A stretch of 64,000 bases of DNA from Acestrorhynchus altus (lineage: Eukaryota; Chordata; Actinopteri; Characiformes; Acestrorhynchidae), in assembly GCA_034509495.1 (NCBI GenBank), contig CM067504.1:7328256-7392255 (forward strand), in the 5' to 3' direction. Of this stretch, positions 27,301 to 35,429 are shown in pieces. Position numbers and translations under genes: made by a program. The notes below the pieces were generated by a model, which saw only the letters and a program-made list of their open reading frames with translations, did no database searches and was not told where the DNA came from. Numbering within the stretch: the stretch's first letter is position 1; each line of letters opens with the position of its first letter.

Positions 27301-29602
27301 CAGAGAAACAGATGGATTACAGTCTGTAGTTATAGAACTACCGAGTGCTACTGCATGTTAACTGGAGCTGATAAAATTGACAGTCAAAACAAGGGTCATA
27401 ATGTTATGGTTCATCTGTGTATAAATATATGTATATATAACCGCTCCAATCCTGCTGAGCCCATTTGATGTGTCCATTAACAGTGTGGCTCCAACCCTAC
27501 TGAGCCTCACTGCTATAATCATGGTTAATCTGCCCCAATGCTGCTGAGTCTGACTACTTAACTACTGTGACTTTAGCATTATGACACCAACCCTGCTGGG
27601 CCCAACTGTTTGCATTGTGGCCCAACCATACTGAGATTGACTCCGTGCATCGCAGATATCCTGCTCCAAACCTGCACATTTTGAACGGTGTATTGTATCA
27701 AAACACTATTAGACCTCTTGATGCATAACATTGGAGATGTTTTTCAGTGGAGGAATATTTGGAGAGTCACTTCCACCTTAATGTTTTGTACTACACGCTG
27801 CCACAATGCACACACAATGCTCTGAGGGCGGGCTCTTGGATAGGCTCAAACTCTCCAGTTACATACATGTACAACTGGACTGACTATGAGCAGAAACAGC
27901 ATACAACAACACAGAGAGGATGTGTGACTTCATTCTCTTCTCAGAACACCTTCACTCATCTACATCACATAGAAGTGAGTTGTTTGCAGATATATAATGT
28001 TTAAAATACTGGAAATGTCTCCTATAAACCTGTACATTCTCAAGCTTCTTGCATATACCTTTAAATCAAGTCAGTCTTACAAGTAATGTATGTCTTTCAG
28101 GAAACAAATATCTAGTATTGTAAGTGCCTCACTAACTTGTTAAAATGAATCTACTCCAAGTTCTTTTGAATATCATATCTTATGATTTCTAATGGTGACT
28201 TTAAGGACCAGACTATGGGACAGTCCATTTCTGAAGTGTACTGGGATAACATCACTGGCATTACCAATCACAGTAGGCAGTGCAGTGGCTGTCCACCCAT
28301 GCTTAATAATCATGACTGACAGCATGATTAGAATTGTCTGTGCAAACAGACAAGTGATTCTGGCAGAAATCACATTCAATTGAGGATGTGTATCCCGCAG
28401 CACAGTGCAGCATTTGTTAGCTTCCATGGGATACAGAAGCAGAAGACCAACTAAGAAGACCATCTGTTAACTGGTCCCCACTACATTTCACTGCTTAGCG
28501 ACATGTTTCAACCCTTCATGGACTACATACTGATACACTGCTTTCCCATTACTTTGGTATTTCAGTGTATAATTTATTTGTAACATGGATGATCCACAAT
28601 CATAATTAATTTCCCAGGACTACCTCAAGACAAAACACACATTTGAGCCATGTACTGACAGCCATGTACTGGAAAAGCACCCATCAGTATAGAGTAATCA
28701 GGAAAATGATGATATCCTTTCAAAATAAATTTTATGTAAAGCTACTGTACATATGGAGTAAAGCACTTATTATTATTATTATTATTATTGTTATTGTTAT
28801 TATTATGCTTCTCATTATACATGTTGAGTACACCTGATTATCTGCAGAATTTAGTAATTTTCTAAATATGGTAAATTGCATGTGATCTTTTCTGTCACAG
28901 CCACGCAACTAACATGTTAGTACACAGAATGCTGCTACCGCTATTAACCAATCACATCAATAGGAAGGTGTGACTTCGATAACAGCTGTAAAGAAAGTGT
29001 CAAAATTGGGTGTCAAAATTGAGTACCCTGAAGTGTATGACTTCATGGATTGAAATCATCATTTTGTCATATTGTGATCAATTTTGCGATTGTGAATTTT
29101 ATGAATATAATCAGTGCTTTAAAAATTCAGTGCATTTTGTCAATGGCGGGGGTTTTTGGTTTGTTCCCTCTCAGTGGCCCACACACATATTGGCCCATTA
29201 TGATTTTTCCCGGTTTTGCCAATGCACATGGTAGTGGTGTGTTATTGTGTGTTGTACTGGTATGAGAGGATCAGGAGTGTTAAACCCCTCACTGCTGGAC
29301 TGGGAATTGTCCACCAACCAGAAATATCCAGCCAACAGCATCCTGTTGTCAAGGAGTAGAGGCTGACCAAAAACAGATGAGCTTCTGTGTCTGATGATAA
29401 ATCTACAAGGGGGAGCAACTATGTAGGAGTGTCTAATAGAGTGGACAGTGAGTGGACAAAGAGTTTAAACCCTCCAGCAGAACTGCAGTGTCTGAATCAC
29501 TCATACCTGCACAACACAACACTATGTCTGTCACTGCAGTGCTGAGAATGACCCACCACCCAAATAACATCTGCCCTGTGTGTGTTATATTTATTGTTTA
29601 TA

Positions 29603-29636
<34 letters not shown>

Positions 29637-30488
29637 ACAAATCTCTGTATTTAGAAGGCAGATGTCTAAACAGAATCATTTCATTGTGTGTCTGATATGG
29701 AGCAGCAGCTTGAAAGCAAAGAACTAGATAGAGATCAGATGGTATTGCTGTGCCTAAGGCACTGAAGCATAAAGTGTTGGTGCTGAGTGCTCCACAGTTG
29801 AGTGCATGGCCATGGAAGGGGACGGAAATATAATAAAGGGTCTAAAGGGCCCTAATATTGATATTCTGCTTTTCATAGCATTAAAGAGTCCACTGATGAC
29901 ATCAGCTGCAGCGAGTCTGTAAGGTGAGCTCCCATTTCTTCCCATTGCCATGGTAACCTGCAGGGAAGGGTTTGATGAGAGCCTGTGGTTAAGAGTCTGG
30001 TGAGGAGGAGCACAATGCCGCAGTTCTGCACAGTGAGCATAAGGCGCATGCAATGCAATACCACTGAGCAGCAATAAAAGCACGCGCCCATGGTCAACTG
30101 CCTGCCGTCATGCAGGAGACACGCAGTCTCTGCAGCGCCGCAGCCTTTCACGCGTCAGGAAATCGGGAATGTGGCGCCTCGTTATCAGGAGATGCGCAAG
30201 TGGCGTGTGCGTGTATTTACTGGAGATAATGAACAAGTCAAAGAGCCTGTTCGATAGGCATTTCAGAACCTCGCATAGACATGCAGGATAACCAGCAACC
30301 ATGTTGCAACAGGAGCGCGCGCCGATGGCGGACTGGCATCACGCGTTCACCTTGTTGCGGCCACGCGACTGAAACAGAGGTGCGAAGCGCGCGCGCAAAA
30401 CACGCTCCAAACATGCTCACCTCTTGTCCAGGCAGACGATCCACTCGCTGGACGCGACAGACTGGGCGGAGGTGTACACCGCTACCAT
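3188..30488 (-). CDS. rapgef4: Rap guanine nucleotide exchange factor 4 (Epac2), 30 coding exons
   Basis: cAMP-activated exchange factor that loads GTP on Rap1/Rap2 at the plasma membrane and secretory granules. Assembling exons by splice signals and reading frame gives 1007 residues against 1011 in human, with every exon junction in phase. Domain order: cyclic-nucleotide domain A (about 40-150), DEP (about 212-287), cyclic-nucleotide domain B (about 355-470), REM (about 494-615), Ras-association (about 640-750), CDC25 catalytic domain (about 768-1005). Signature segments seen include FGKLALVSDAPRAASI in domain B and SVIDNQRTLSQL near the C-terminus. The C-terminus is RRT then TAA at 3188-3190. 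The start is the ATG at 30486-30488, in a context matching the human N-terminus (SSEWIVCLDKR). Two A domains and the DEP identify Epac2 rather than Epac1 (rapgef3). Exon coordinates are given in the block entries below. Whether this is the a or b fish copy cannot be told. Confidence 0.97.
4194..4562 (+). repeat. Fold-back repeat family, copy 1 (half element)
   Basis: Begins ACCATAACATTATGACCA and continues through GTGGGTGGTGGGTCATTCTAAGCACTG (split in the family as GGGTCATTCTCAGCACTGCA) to TAGTCCACCAACCAGAACTA. The same words recur at 10433-10812, 24812-25050, 26900-27415 and 29228-29580. It lies in the rapgef4 intron between exons 27 and 28. Confidence 0.8.
6737..8361 (-). CDS. rapgef4: rapgef4 exons 19-23: Ras-association domain
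   Basis: Exons 8331-8361 (only 31 bases, encoding PDDARTSQKK), 8150-8228, 7908-8054, 6986-7083 and 6737-6862. They encode the ubiquitin-fold Ras-association region: HKVLLRQFSSGEERLAKKQP, LLKVYYADHSNTTVRVPVLA, VTAAVADKLGSTEELLLI, LKPNDVSVFQSLGVNGRLFV and the run into the catalytic domain TPLPEQEGP...FELMSSKDLAYQMTLYDWEL. The exon 22 acceptor chosen (ATGAAG|AA) keeps EKQILKPND in frame; its pyrimidine tract is weak, so it is the least certain boundary. The exon 23 acceptor abuts a (CA)29 microsatellite. Confidence 0.92.
6868..6925. repeat. (CA)29 microsatellite at a splice acceptor
   Basis: Pure CA tract whose low-coordinate end is six bases from the rapgef4 exon 23 boundary (6862). In the transcript it reads as (UG)n followed by CACAG|. 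Confidence 0.97.
8470..9283. mobile_element. DNA transposon remnant with inverted terminal repeats
   Basis: The left end (about 8470-8524: CTCATGAAAATC, then ATCTTAAAATATTAGAATAT) is an inverted match to the right end (about 9215-9283: CAAAATATTCTAATAAATTG, then TTTTCACCAGCTATAAG). The interior 8960-9170 shares CAGCCTCAGTCCACTC and nearby words with 56785-56950. No transposase frame survives. Confidence 0.65.
9400..9600 (+). repeat. Transposon end fragment
   Basis: Contains CTGTTCATTTGCTGCCTAAT, then GACAGATGCCATTGTAGTGA and GAGATAATCA-TTATCATTGACTTCA, a set of words I recognise from the end of a common fish DNA element. Unclassified here. Confidence 0.4.
9622..11887 (-). CDS. rapgef4: rapgef4 exons 15-18: REM domain
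   Basis: Exons 11802-11887, 11575-11653, 10922-11072 and 9622-9710. They encode the Ras-exchanger motif that supports the catalytic domain: YTVMSGAPEKILEHLLETMR, DDFVLMHCVFMPNSQLCPAL, then LLAH|YHSQTSQGSEQERMEYAV, and the helix VLRPLKELLPELEKIIRQ. The junction between exons 16 and 17 has no usable GT-AG pair; it is in frame only as an AT-AC intron (11073-11574), described in the findings. REM is more divergent from human than the other domains, especially around 10930-10990. Confidence 0.92.
10433..10812 (+). repeat. Fold-back repeat family, copy 2
   Basis: Starts TTAACCATAACATTACCACC and contains GGGTGATGGGTCATTTTCAG, GACACTGACATGATAGTGAT and AGCTCACCAACCAGAAATAT. It lies in the rapgef4 intron between exons 17 and 18. 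Confidence 0.8.
11998..14520 (-). CDS. rapgef4: rapgef4 exons 10-14: cyclic-nucleotide domain B
   Basis: Exons 14436-14520, 14203-14263, 12462-12538, 12189-12335 and 11998-12104. This is the high-affinity regulatory cAMP site. Seen are IIYDELLHIKALTHLSNT, GEESTSWYIIQKGSVNVVIY, the GDDFGKLALVSDAPRAASI phosphate-binding cassette and the following [20 protein letters not shown]. Exon 14 (DVEANTVRLKEHDKDVLVLQ, then a divergent tail) ends with AA|GTATAC, and exon 15 supplies the G that restores Lys in KYTVMSG, so the junction is supported by protein conservation. Confidence 0.94.
13061..13115 (+). repeat. Short fold-back repeat fragment
   Basis: CAGATGAACTTCTGTC and ATCTACAAGGTGGACCA match the middle of the fold-back family seen at 27010-27055 and 29365-29420. 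Confidence 0.55.
13230..13470 (+). repeat. Retroelement-like repeat, copy A
   Basis: Shares with 17780-17980 an ordered set of words: GTCTCC-CC-GCTC(C), GTAGCCCTGCCC versus GTAACCCTGCCC, CAGGTGTGTC, and CCCTTTGTT-CAG. The pair looks like two diverged copies of one element, perhaps a long terminal repeat. It lies in the rapgef4 intron between exons 11 and 12. Confidence 0.5.
15303..15856. mobile_element. Inverted-repeat DNA element flanked by TA, with a nested repeat
   Basis: The left end CTGTATTTTCCGGACTATAA (continuing GCCGC) and the right end read on the minus strand (CCGTATTTTCTGGACTATAA, continuing GCCGC) are matching terminal repeats, flanked by TA on both sides, which fits Tc1/mariner-type insertion. 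A different repeat (about 15360-15757) interrupts it. The right end lies about 50 bases from the rapgef4 exon 9 donor. Confidence 0.75.
15360..15757 (+). repeat. Dispersed repeat nested in the TA-flanked element
   Basis: Starts with tandem TTTACA and GCATTTAGCAGACGCCCTTA, then a body including CGGCTGCTCGGACTCCCAGG and GAGGGATGGTGGGTCAAGCC. The leading part recurs in reverse at 21165-21240. Confidence 0.7.
15906..19574 (-). CDS. rapgef4: rapgef4 exons 6-9: linker and DEP domain
   Basis: Exons 19504-19574, 19159-19265, 18663-18784 and 15906-16089. Exon 6 is a divergent linker (GMPDKDSLRSDSDTLNFMSK) with little similarity to the human linker beyond PDK. Exons 7-9 encode the membrane-targeting DEP domain: RAPHMIRDRKYHLKTYR, QCCVGTELVDWQLQQSS, VHSRAHAVGMWQALLEEGIL and FQDKYLFYRFLDDEEEDA. 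The block ends in the acidic helix and SQIGPDSHMRMILRKP leading to domain B. Confidence 0.95.
17745..18184 (+). repeat. Retroelement-like repeat, copy B
   Basis: Pyrimidine-rich block with CTCCGCCCATTCCCACCTG, GTAACCCTGCCCCTTTGTAA and CCAGTGTTTTGTATTTAAGA, ending at AATCCTGACA. Starts TGTCC and ends ACA, compatible with a solo long terminal repeat, but no flanking duplication was confirmed. Confidence 0.45.
18150..18361 (-). repeat. Dispersed repeat, minus-strand copy
   Basis: Read on the minus strand it has CAGCTTTACAGAAATTC, then GCTGGAGGAAGAAA, matching the order AGCAGGTTTAAAGAAATCC ... GAGCTGGAGGAAGAAACC at 32860-32960. It lies in the rapgef4 intron between exons 8 and 9. Confidence 0.6.
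18875..18903. repeat. (AAT)n microsatellite
   Basis: About nine tandem AAT units in the rapgef4 intron upstream of exon 8. Confidence 0.95.
19645..19881. mobile_element. Short hAT-type non-autonomous element
   Basis: Terminal repeats TAAGGCTGG and (right) CCAGCCCTA, flanked by ATTTGAAC (19637-19644) and GTTTGAAC (19882-19889), a 7-of-8 target duplication as expected for hAT. 237 bases, no coding capacity. It lies in the rapgef4 intron upstream of exon 6. Confidence 0.7.
20856..20933. repeat. (TA)39 microsatellite
   Basis: 78 bases of uninterrupted TA in the rapgef4 intron between exons 5 and 6; able to extrude as a cruciform. Confidence 0.97.
21165..21240 (-). repeat. Fragment of the 15360-15757 repeat, reverse orientation
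   Basis: CTCTGGATAAGGGCGTCTGC then TAAATG and tandem AAATGT; the reverse complement of the start of the nested repeat. Confidence 0.75.
21364..21429. repeat. (TG)n-(GA)n compound microsatellite
   Basis: TG-rich run to about 21384 followed by about 20 GA units, ending six bases before the rapgef4 exon 5 donor GT (21435-21436). Confidence 0.95.
21437..25757 (-). CDS. rapgef4: rapgef4 exons 2-5: cyclic-nucleotide domain A
   Basis: Exons 25615-25757, 25155-25243, 24070-24216 and 21437-21509. They encode the N-terminal, low-affinity cAMP-binding domain, with SGEDVDIILARLKAVKAF at its start, the beta-strand GDIGTSWYAVLSGSLDVK, and the phosphate-binding cassette region FGESILDNTPRHATIV. Exon 5 carries KYRQCMAGLLTPPYGVMES, which in human links the domain to the DEP. 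A (GA)n/(TG)n microsatellite at 21364-21429 lies directly beyond the exon 5 donor (at 21435-21436), and a GA/TA/CA tract at 24280-24368 lies about 60 bases upstream of the exon 4 acceptor. Confidence 0.95.
22095..22475 (+). promoter_or_regulatory. GC-rich TATA-containing block in rapgef4 intron 4
   Basis: Unlike its AT-rich surroundings, this block has several CpGs, TATAAAA at 22226-22232, a CT-rich run ending CTGCAG at about 22336, and a GC-rich tail. It reads like a promoter with a short leader on the plus strand, opposite to rapgef4. A retroelement long terminal repeat is the likelier explanation; I recall similar text from fish repeats but cannot confirm it. Confidence 0.35.
22476..24069. 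other. rapgef4 intron 4 remainder, nothing recognised
   Basis: A 121-codon open frame at 22815-23180 has no recognisable motif. No exon, RNA gene or element end was found. Confidence 0.4.
24280..24368. repeat. GA / TA / CA compound microsatellite
   Basis: Successive GA, A, TA (24327-24355) and CA runs, preceded by imperfect copies of GGGAGAGTGAAGGA from about 24227. It lies upstream of rapgef4 exon 4. Confidence 0.93.
24812..25050 (-). repeat. Fold-back repeat family, copy 3
   Basis: AATGACCCAGTGCCCACATA, CTGCTCTGTGGTGGTCCTGA and GACTACAGTCTGTAATTG match the right half of the family (27225-27330). It lies between rapgef4 exons 3 and 4. Confidence 0.75.
26900..27415. repeat. Fold-back repeat family, copy 4, with intact hairpin core
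   Basis: Left half: GGCCACCAACCAGGAACATC, GATGAAGGGCTAGAGGATGA and ATCAACAAGGTGGAGCAACT. Core: near-perfect inverted repeat 27061-27139 / 27161-27237. Right half: CCTGCTCTGAGTTGGTCCTG, AACAGATGGATTACAGTCTG and GTCATAATGTTATGGTT. It lies in rapgef4 intron 1. Confidence 0.85.
27444..27650. repeat. Degenerate tandem repeat, unit about 44 bases, five copies
   Basis: Variants of CTCCAACCCTGCTGAGCC start at about 27444, 27489, 27533, 27585 and 27620. Spacing of 45, 44, 52 and 35 averages 44. Old minisatellite in rapgef4 intron 1. Confidence 0.6.
28768..28805. repeat. (TTA)n microsatellite
   Basis: About twelve TTA units with two TTG variants, in rapgef4 intron 1. Confidence 0.93.
29228..29580 (+). 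repeat. Fold-back repeat family, copy 5
   Basis: Contains TTGTCCACCAACCAGAAATA, GGAGTGTCTAATAGAGTGGA (a phrase shared with 27064-27083) and GAGAATGACCCACCACCCAA. A TA tract (29609-29636) follows. It lies in rapgef4 intron 1. Confidence 0.8.
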
Positions 30489-30560
30489 CTTCAGCTAGAC
30501 TGCTCTGCAGCGTGGACTATTTGCCAGCCTACTATCTGCTACATCAGCCTGCTTCGGTCT
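30100..30560 (-). promoter_or_regulatory. rapgef4 CpG-rich first-exon region
   Basis: The densest CpG stretch in the window (several CGCG words, e.g. 30313-30400) surrounds exon 1 and its donor, as typical of vertebrate promoters. Transcription start not visible. Confidence 0.5.
30421..30488 (-). CDS. rapgef4: rapgef4 coding exon 1
   Basis: 68 coding bases, 22 codons plus two bases, encoding MVAVYTSAQSVASSEWIVCLDK and the start of an Arg codon. The donor is AG|GTGAGC. It matches the human start in length and in the SxEWIxCLDKR ending. The surrounding 30100-30560 is rich in CpG for this window, as expected for a vertebrate first exon. A (CA)10 tract at 30575-30594 sits just upstream, probably in the 5' untranslated region or promoter. 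Intron 1 is 4.66 kb. Confidence 0.9.
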
Positions 30561-31184
30561 ACGAGGCACCCCCCCACACACACACACACACACACCACCC
30601 CCACCCCAACCACTGCCGTCGAATAGCGCCTGGCGCAGATCCAGCCTTCCCGTGTCAGCGCGCGCACACAATAGCACATAAGCCACTACAGTTTGTTTCA
30701 GAAATACAGATATAGGTCATGTTTGACTATCAGAAGATGAACCTAAAGGATGCACTAGAACCACAATAGCGTTGATTCAGCGCTGCTGTCGGCTGGACCA
30801 CCGCCGTCAAAGCCTTGCTGTCCACTGCAGGACTTGCAGAATAACACTGTCTGCTCCCTCCGGGGACGAGCTCCTGCCCTGATAACAACCCAAATCCGCA
30901 ACAGCACAAATGAGGAGTCGGCGGAAAAGGAAATGATGAGGCACTGACAGTGTCCTACCCTGCAGAAGGTCAAGCAAAAATCAAAGCCATGATTTGTCCA
31001 CAGATCACTTGTGCATGACCCCAGGCCCATCTTCCAGATTGATGTCTAAACCAGCAGCTCCAAAAGTTTGGACTGTACTTTTGAACTAAAGTGTTTCTTA
31101 ATCCTGGTCCTGGATGCACCCCTACCTTTCATATTTTAGAATTGTCCCTGCTCCCACCACACCTGATTCAACAAATCAGCTCAT

Positions 31185-31290
31185 TCATTTGGGCAGCATG
31201 GTGGCTTTGTTAGCATGTTCGCCTCCCAGCACTGGGGTCTTGGGTTTAAGGCCCTATCTGGGTGCAGTTTCATCCCATGTTCCAAAAGAA
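31185..31290 (+). repeat. tRNA-derived SINE-like repeat
   Basis: GGGCAGCATGGTGGCTTTGT resembles a polymerase III A-box region and GGGTTTAAGGCCC a B box (GGTTCRANNCC), about 50 bases apart, followed by a fish-SINE-like CATCCCATGTTCC. It ends in an A-rich stretch. Confidence 0.55.
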
Positions 31291-31379
31291 AAATAATAAT
31301 CATGAATATCTGGTATATTGGCTACTCAAAATTGTCCTGTCTGTAAGTGAATATATGTCTTATTTAACTTATCTTAATT

Positions 31380-32120
31380 TGTGGCAAACACAGAACCATA
31401 TATACAGAACTTAACCATATAAACACCTGACAAAGGAAATGAGAGGGGCACGGCTGGGAAGCAGGAACACCAGCAGACAAGAGGGAGTGACGAGGGTGAA
31501 GCCACAAGACACATGAAAGAGGAGAAAGGTAAAAACAGACACATGGACCAGGCAGGGCTGATGCTGACCTTCACCCCCTCTCCCCACAAATCACATCAGA
31601 CAAGACCACAGGCAAGTACTGGATATGACATGGGACAGCAGACAGGACCAGAGACTTGACAGATATTGGGAACTGGATGGGAATAAGAGCAAAAAAAGGA
31701 ACAACCATGGGGACAGGGAAACGGAAAAAAAACGGGAAAACTCTGTGGGTCAGGGCCTGGAGCTGGTGTTCAGGAGACCACTGAAAAGTGCACCTGCAGG
31801 ACCCAGGGAGGTGTCACATGGGCAGGCATAAATGACTCGAGAGCCAACATGGTAGCACAAGTGCTGGAGAGGCAGGTGCCACAGGAACAAGTGCTGGGGC
31901 AGAGGCAACAGGGGCCGCCGATACAGGAGCTGGATAGGGTCAACAAAGACCACAGATGTGGGAGCTGGATCAAGGCAGCAGGGACCATTGACATGGGAGC
32001 AGGGGCATCTGAGCCCATTGACACTGGAGTGGGGGGGCCGGGACCACCAACGTGAACTGAGGGAGCTAGGACTGCTGACACAAGAGGAGGGCCAGAAAAG
32101 ACCCCCAAAAATGGAAGCAG
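31380..32120 (+). repeat. Purine-rich repetitive block
   Basis: GA-rich sequence with diverged local repeats of GGAGCAGGGG, GGAGCTGGATC and ACCATTGACATGGGAGC-type words (31900-32060). Open frames on both strands come from this low-complexity composition. Unclassified dispersed repeat. Confidence 0.4.
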
Positions 32121-32849
32121 GAACTGTATTTACAGTTCCCCAATTTTAAGACACCTTCTTAACATTTCTTCTCAACAATGATTTGGAAAACCACTGAAAA
32201 ATACTGTTTAAAAACATAGTAATAATACTGTTAGAAATACAAACACAGCATCTTTTCAAAGTAAATGTACATTTATAAAGAGTTATTTTCTATGCCAACA
32301 CATTCTAACCTACATCAACACAACTTTTACCCAGAACACATGTAAAACCACTTCCATGTTAACTTTTTCACTTCTGCCATGTTCAGCTGAATCATAAACC
32401 TCAAAAATCTTTATGAAGTATTCACTATACTACATTGGTCTTCCTCCATTTTGTTGTAGTGTCTGAAAACATAGTTTTTAGCTGAGTCATAGCTGAGTTT
32501 TTAGTGCACAATGCAACATAAAAAATAAGGTGCAAATAATGTATACCACTGGAAATGGACATAGATTATCCATAACTCATTACGTTGTTTGGTTAACTTG
32601 CTTGTAGCTCCTATGAGGCAGACCAATGTTAAGATCAGCAATTCTGTGGACTTCTTTAGGCCTATTGTGCTTGGATCCGCAATTGATGCTTGCAGCTAAT
32701 TTATTTCATTATAATTAAGTAATTTTTGTTTAAGTACTACCTGTACTTTGTAATCTGGGCCAGTAGGTGGTCCTGTTCTGCCTATCTGTAGTTAAGTTAG
32801 TTAAATTGTCAAATAAACATGTGTGTGAATAACAGGCTATAGTTTAAAA

Positions 32850-33560
32850 AATATACATTTGTATAGTGGTTTTTATAACTGCTCTGTCTCAAAGCAGGTT
32901 TAAAGAAATCCAAGCTAAAGTGGCAAGGAAAAACTCCCTCAGAGCTGGAGGAAGAAACCTTGGGAGGATCCAGGCTCACAAGTAGGGGAACCATGCTCCT
33001 CTGGTCAACTACTTATACATAGTTAGTTGGGGACACTAGACCACCACACATCTGCTGTAATACTCAGATGTACTGATGTTAGTTTGATGGTCAACATAAT
33101 AGTAATAGTAGCAGCTAATTAGGGTCTGTGTCGGCAGGTAGGCGACTAGTCCAGGTCCAATAGCCAGAAGGTGGGCAGTCAATGTAAAGTGGTGGCCAGT
33201 GGGGCAGGCCAGTAAGTCATCATTGACTTAGACAAGGTAGAGGTAATTAGTTTGGTGTTTAGATTTATGGAGAACAGAAAATGTAAACATTACCAGAGTG
33301 TGGTGAGTGACTCCAGCGGAACTGACTATAAAAGGAGAGAACAAGAAGGTAACAAACATGGGAGTATCCTGAAACATCAGCAGCCACCTGCTCCACCATT
33401 ACAAACCTGAGTGATCATCTGAAGGAGTCAAATGTCAGCACCAACATTTACCATAATTGCCTATGTCCATGAACCCCTGGATCTGTAGCCTGTAACTAAG
33501 CTGAGACATTAATTACCAAAAGCTTCTCTGAACAAGCAACTTTTCTGCCTAGACTTTAAG
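32850..33560 (+). repeat. Dispersed repeat, plus-strand copy
   Basis: Starts ATTTGTATAGTGGTTTTTAT and has AAACTCCCTCAGAGCTGGAG and ACCTTGGGAGGATCCAGGCT; the 5' part recurs at 18150-18361 (reverse) and 45733-45800. The 3' limit is unclear. Confidence 0.6.
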
Positions 33561-35429
33561 ATTCAAACAGAGCTGGGGGGCTAAGAAAATGCTCTTCCCC
33601 CAGAACACTTCTGAATTCTGGGAACTAGTAGAAAGCCAGTACCCTGTTCTCTCTCAGAGGCTATTGTCAGTATTGACCAATGAATGCCTACCCAGGGCTC
33701 ACATGAGTGCAATGTGGGCCAAGTGGGTTTAACTGGGCATGGGCTCTGAGTAGGTATGTACATGTGTTGTTAAAGGGCACCATGTGCAGTGTGCAACCCA
33801 GACAGGGCCCACATCTAAAGCCTCTTGGTCCCATCAGGGACCCTGGTGGGATACCCATGCAGGCCCAACATGGACATGTTATCTGAGTACTATCCTTCAG
33901 TCATTTTCACCAATGGCAAATAAAAAAATCTAATAATGTTGCTAAGAAGTATCCAAACAAATATGCTTACTGTGTTTTCAAGAATGTCAGAAGTGTTTGG
34001 CACTTTCTCAGTCTGGCAAATGGGGAAGTTCAAAGAGGAAGTTTCAAAGAGTTTTGAAACTTCCAATAAACTTTTAAAAGTTTTTTAACATTTATTTGCT
34101 TTTATAACATTACAATTGAGACACAACACTCTGCTGTTTAAACAGCATTGATCATGTTTAATGTAAAAAAATCTAAAAAACTTTTAAGTTAAAACATCCC
34201 CACTGTTCAACTAAACATTATTCACTGTTTAATTCATGTTCCCCCTTTCAAACCAAAACTGTATTACTTACTGCATTATATCTTTTCAGAAATGATGGCA
34301 GTACATAAATCAAATAGCCACTGCCATCTCAATGAGGTCTGCTGATATTTCTTATACTGTGCATATCAGTCAAACATTTTAAAGATGTCCAATTAGGCAT
34401 CTATTTTACATTTAATGATGTTCTGCAACTTAAAGTCTAGTTGTGTCCTTTTGGCTTGGTATAATGGTGACATTGTCTTTACTAGTGCACATTTTAATTT
34501 TCACCACATTTCCATTTGATTTTCATTTTAAGAGCAAGAAAAGGCATATAAACTGACAGGTCCATTTAACATGATCAATTTCATTGAAGTGGTTTAAACT
34601 CCACAAATAAATACAAATACATCTCTGCAGAAGAGAAACTCTTCAAAGCTTGGTTGAATGAAACTGTGACGTCAACTTGAAATACAAGCTCATCATGACC
34701 TGAAATTCAAACCTTTTACATTAATCTTACAAAGCCTTTCATCCATAAAATAAAGACATGTCAATCTCCTACTTTCCATGTTCAGATATCCTGGTGTTCC
34801 ATGTATACATTCAAGATAATGCTGATATAAGACTACATCAGCTCAGTAAATATTCACATCTTGCGCTAAAACAGCATGTGGTTGTGATATTCTAGGCAGC
34901 TTGCTGTCCGCCTCAAACGCAGGTACTGAAGTTTCCCAAATTGAAAAAAAAAATAAGACTGTACAGTTGGTTGTAAGGGTGAACAAAGATGGCAGAACAA
35001 TGATCATGTCATTTTGCATCATGTTTAGCTTCGTTACAGTGTTTGATGTCCCTGAAGATGGCTGTCCATATCAGTCCCAAATCAAAGTCCCTATTCAGAC
35101 ACAGACAAAAAATGGAAAGATAAAATTAAAATCATTAAAATGAATTTTAATATGATAAACTAGTACATGAAAATATTAGGACTCCTGCTCACTCGTTGTC
35201 TTATTTTAAAGATGACTTTCTTGAAAAAGTTTGCAGAATATACATTCCACTTTTATACTTACCTTTACACATTTTTAATTGCACTGATTTTTACAAGAAT
35301 CTGTAATTTATCCTCATTCCTGCTGTTACCATAGTAAAAATGTAATTTTACAGCAGAGATATGAGGTGTTACAACTGTACAACTATGCAGCTCTCTAATG
35401 GAAAAGTAATATCTAAAACTCACCATTAG

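Larger units (their letters stand above)
30489..35429. other. Repeat-rich gap between rapgef4 and dtd1
   Basis: No gene recognised. Contents: (CA)10 at 30575-30594, a tRNA-like SINE at 31185-31290, a purine-rich repetitive block at 31380-32120, a dispersed repeat from 32850, and AT-rich sequence at 34000-35400 that should include the dtd1 3' untranslated region. Confidence 0.55.

Noticed and set aside
28173..28463. 96-codon hydrophobic minus-strand frame in rapgef4 intron 1
   Set aside because: Looks like a membrane protein by composition only; no family match, no exon signals, probably old repeat sequence.
30281..30715. 144-codon plus-strand open frame over rapgef4 exon 1
   Set aside because: GC-rich antisense shadow of the first exon and promoter, with Arg/Cys/His-rich low-complexity translation and no domain.
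31185..31290. Functional tRNA gene
   Set aside because: A- and B-box-like words are present but no cloverleaf with paired acceptor stem can be drawn; a SINE fits better.
31770..32149. Overlapping Pro/Gly-rich open frames on both strands
   Set aside because: Produced by a purine-rich repetitive block; frames exist in several registers.
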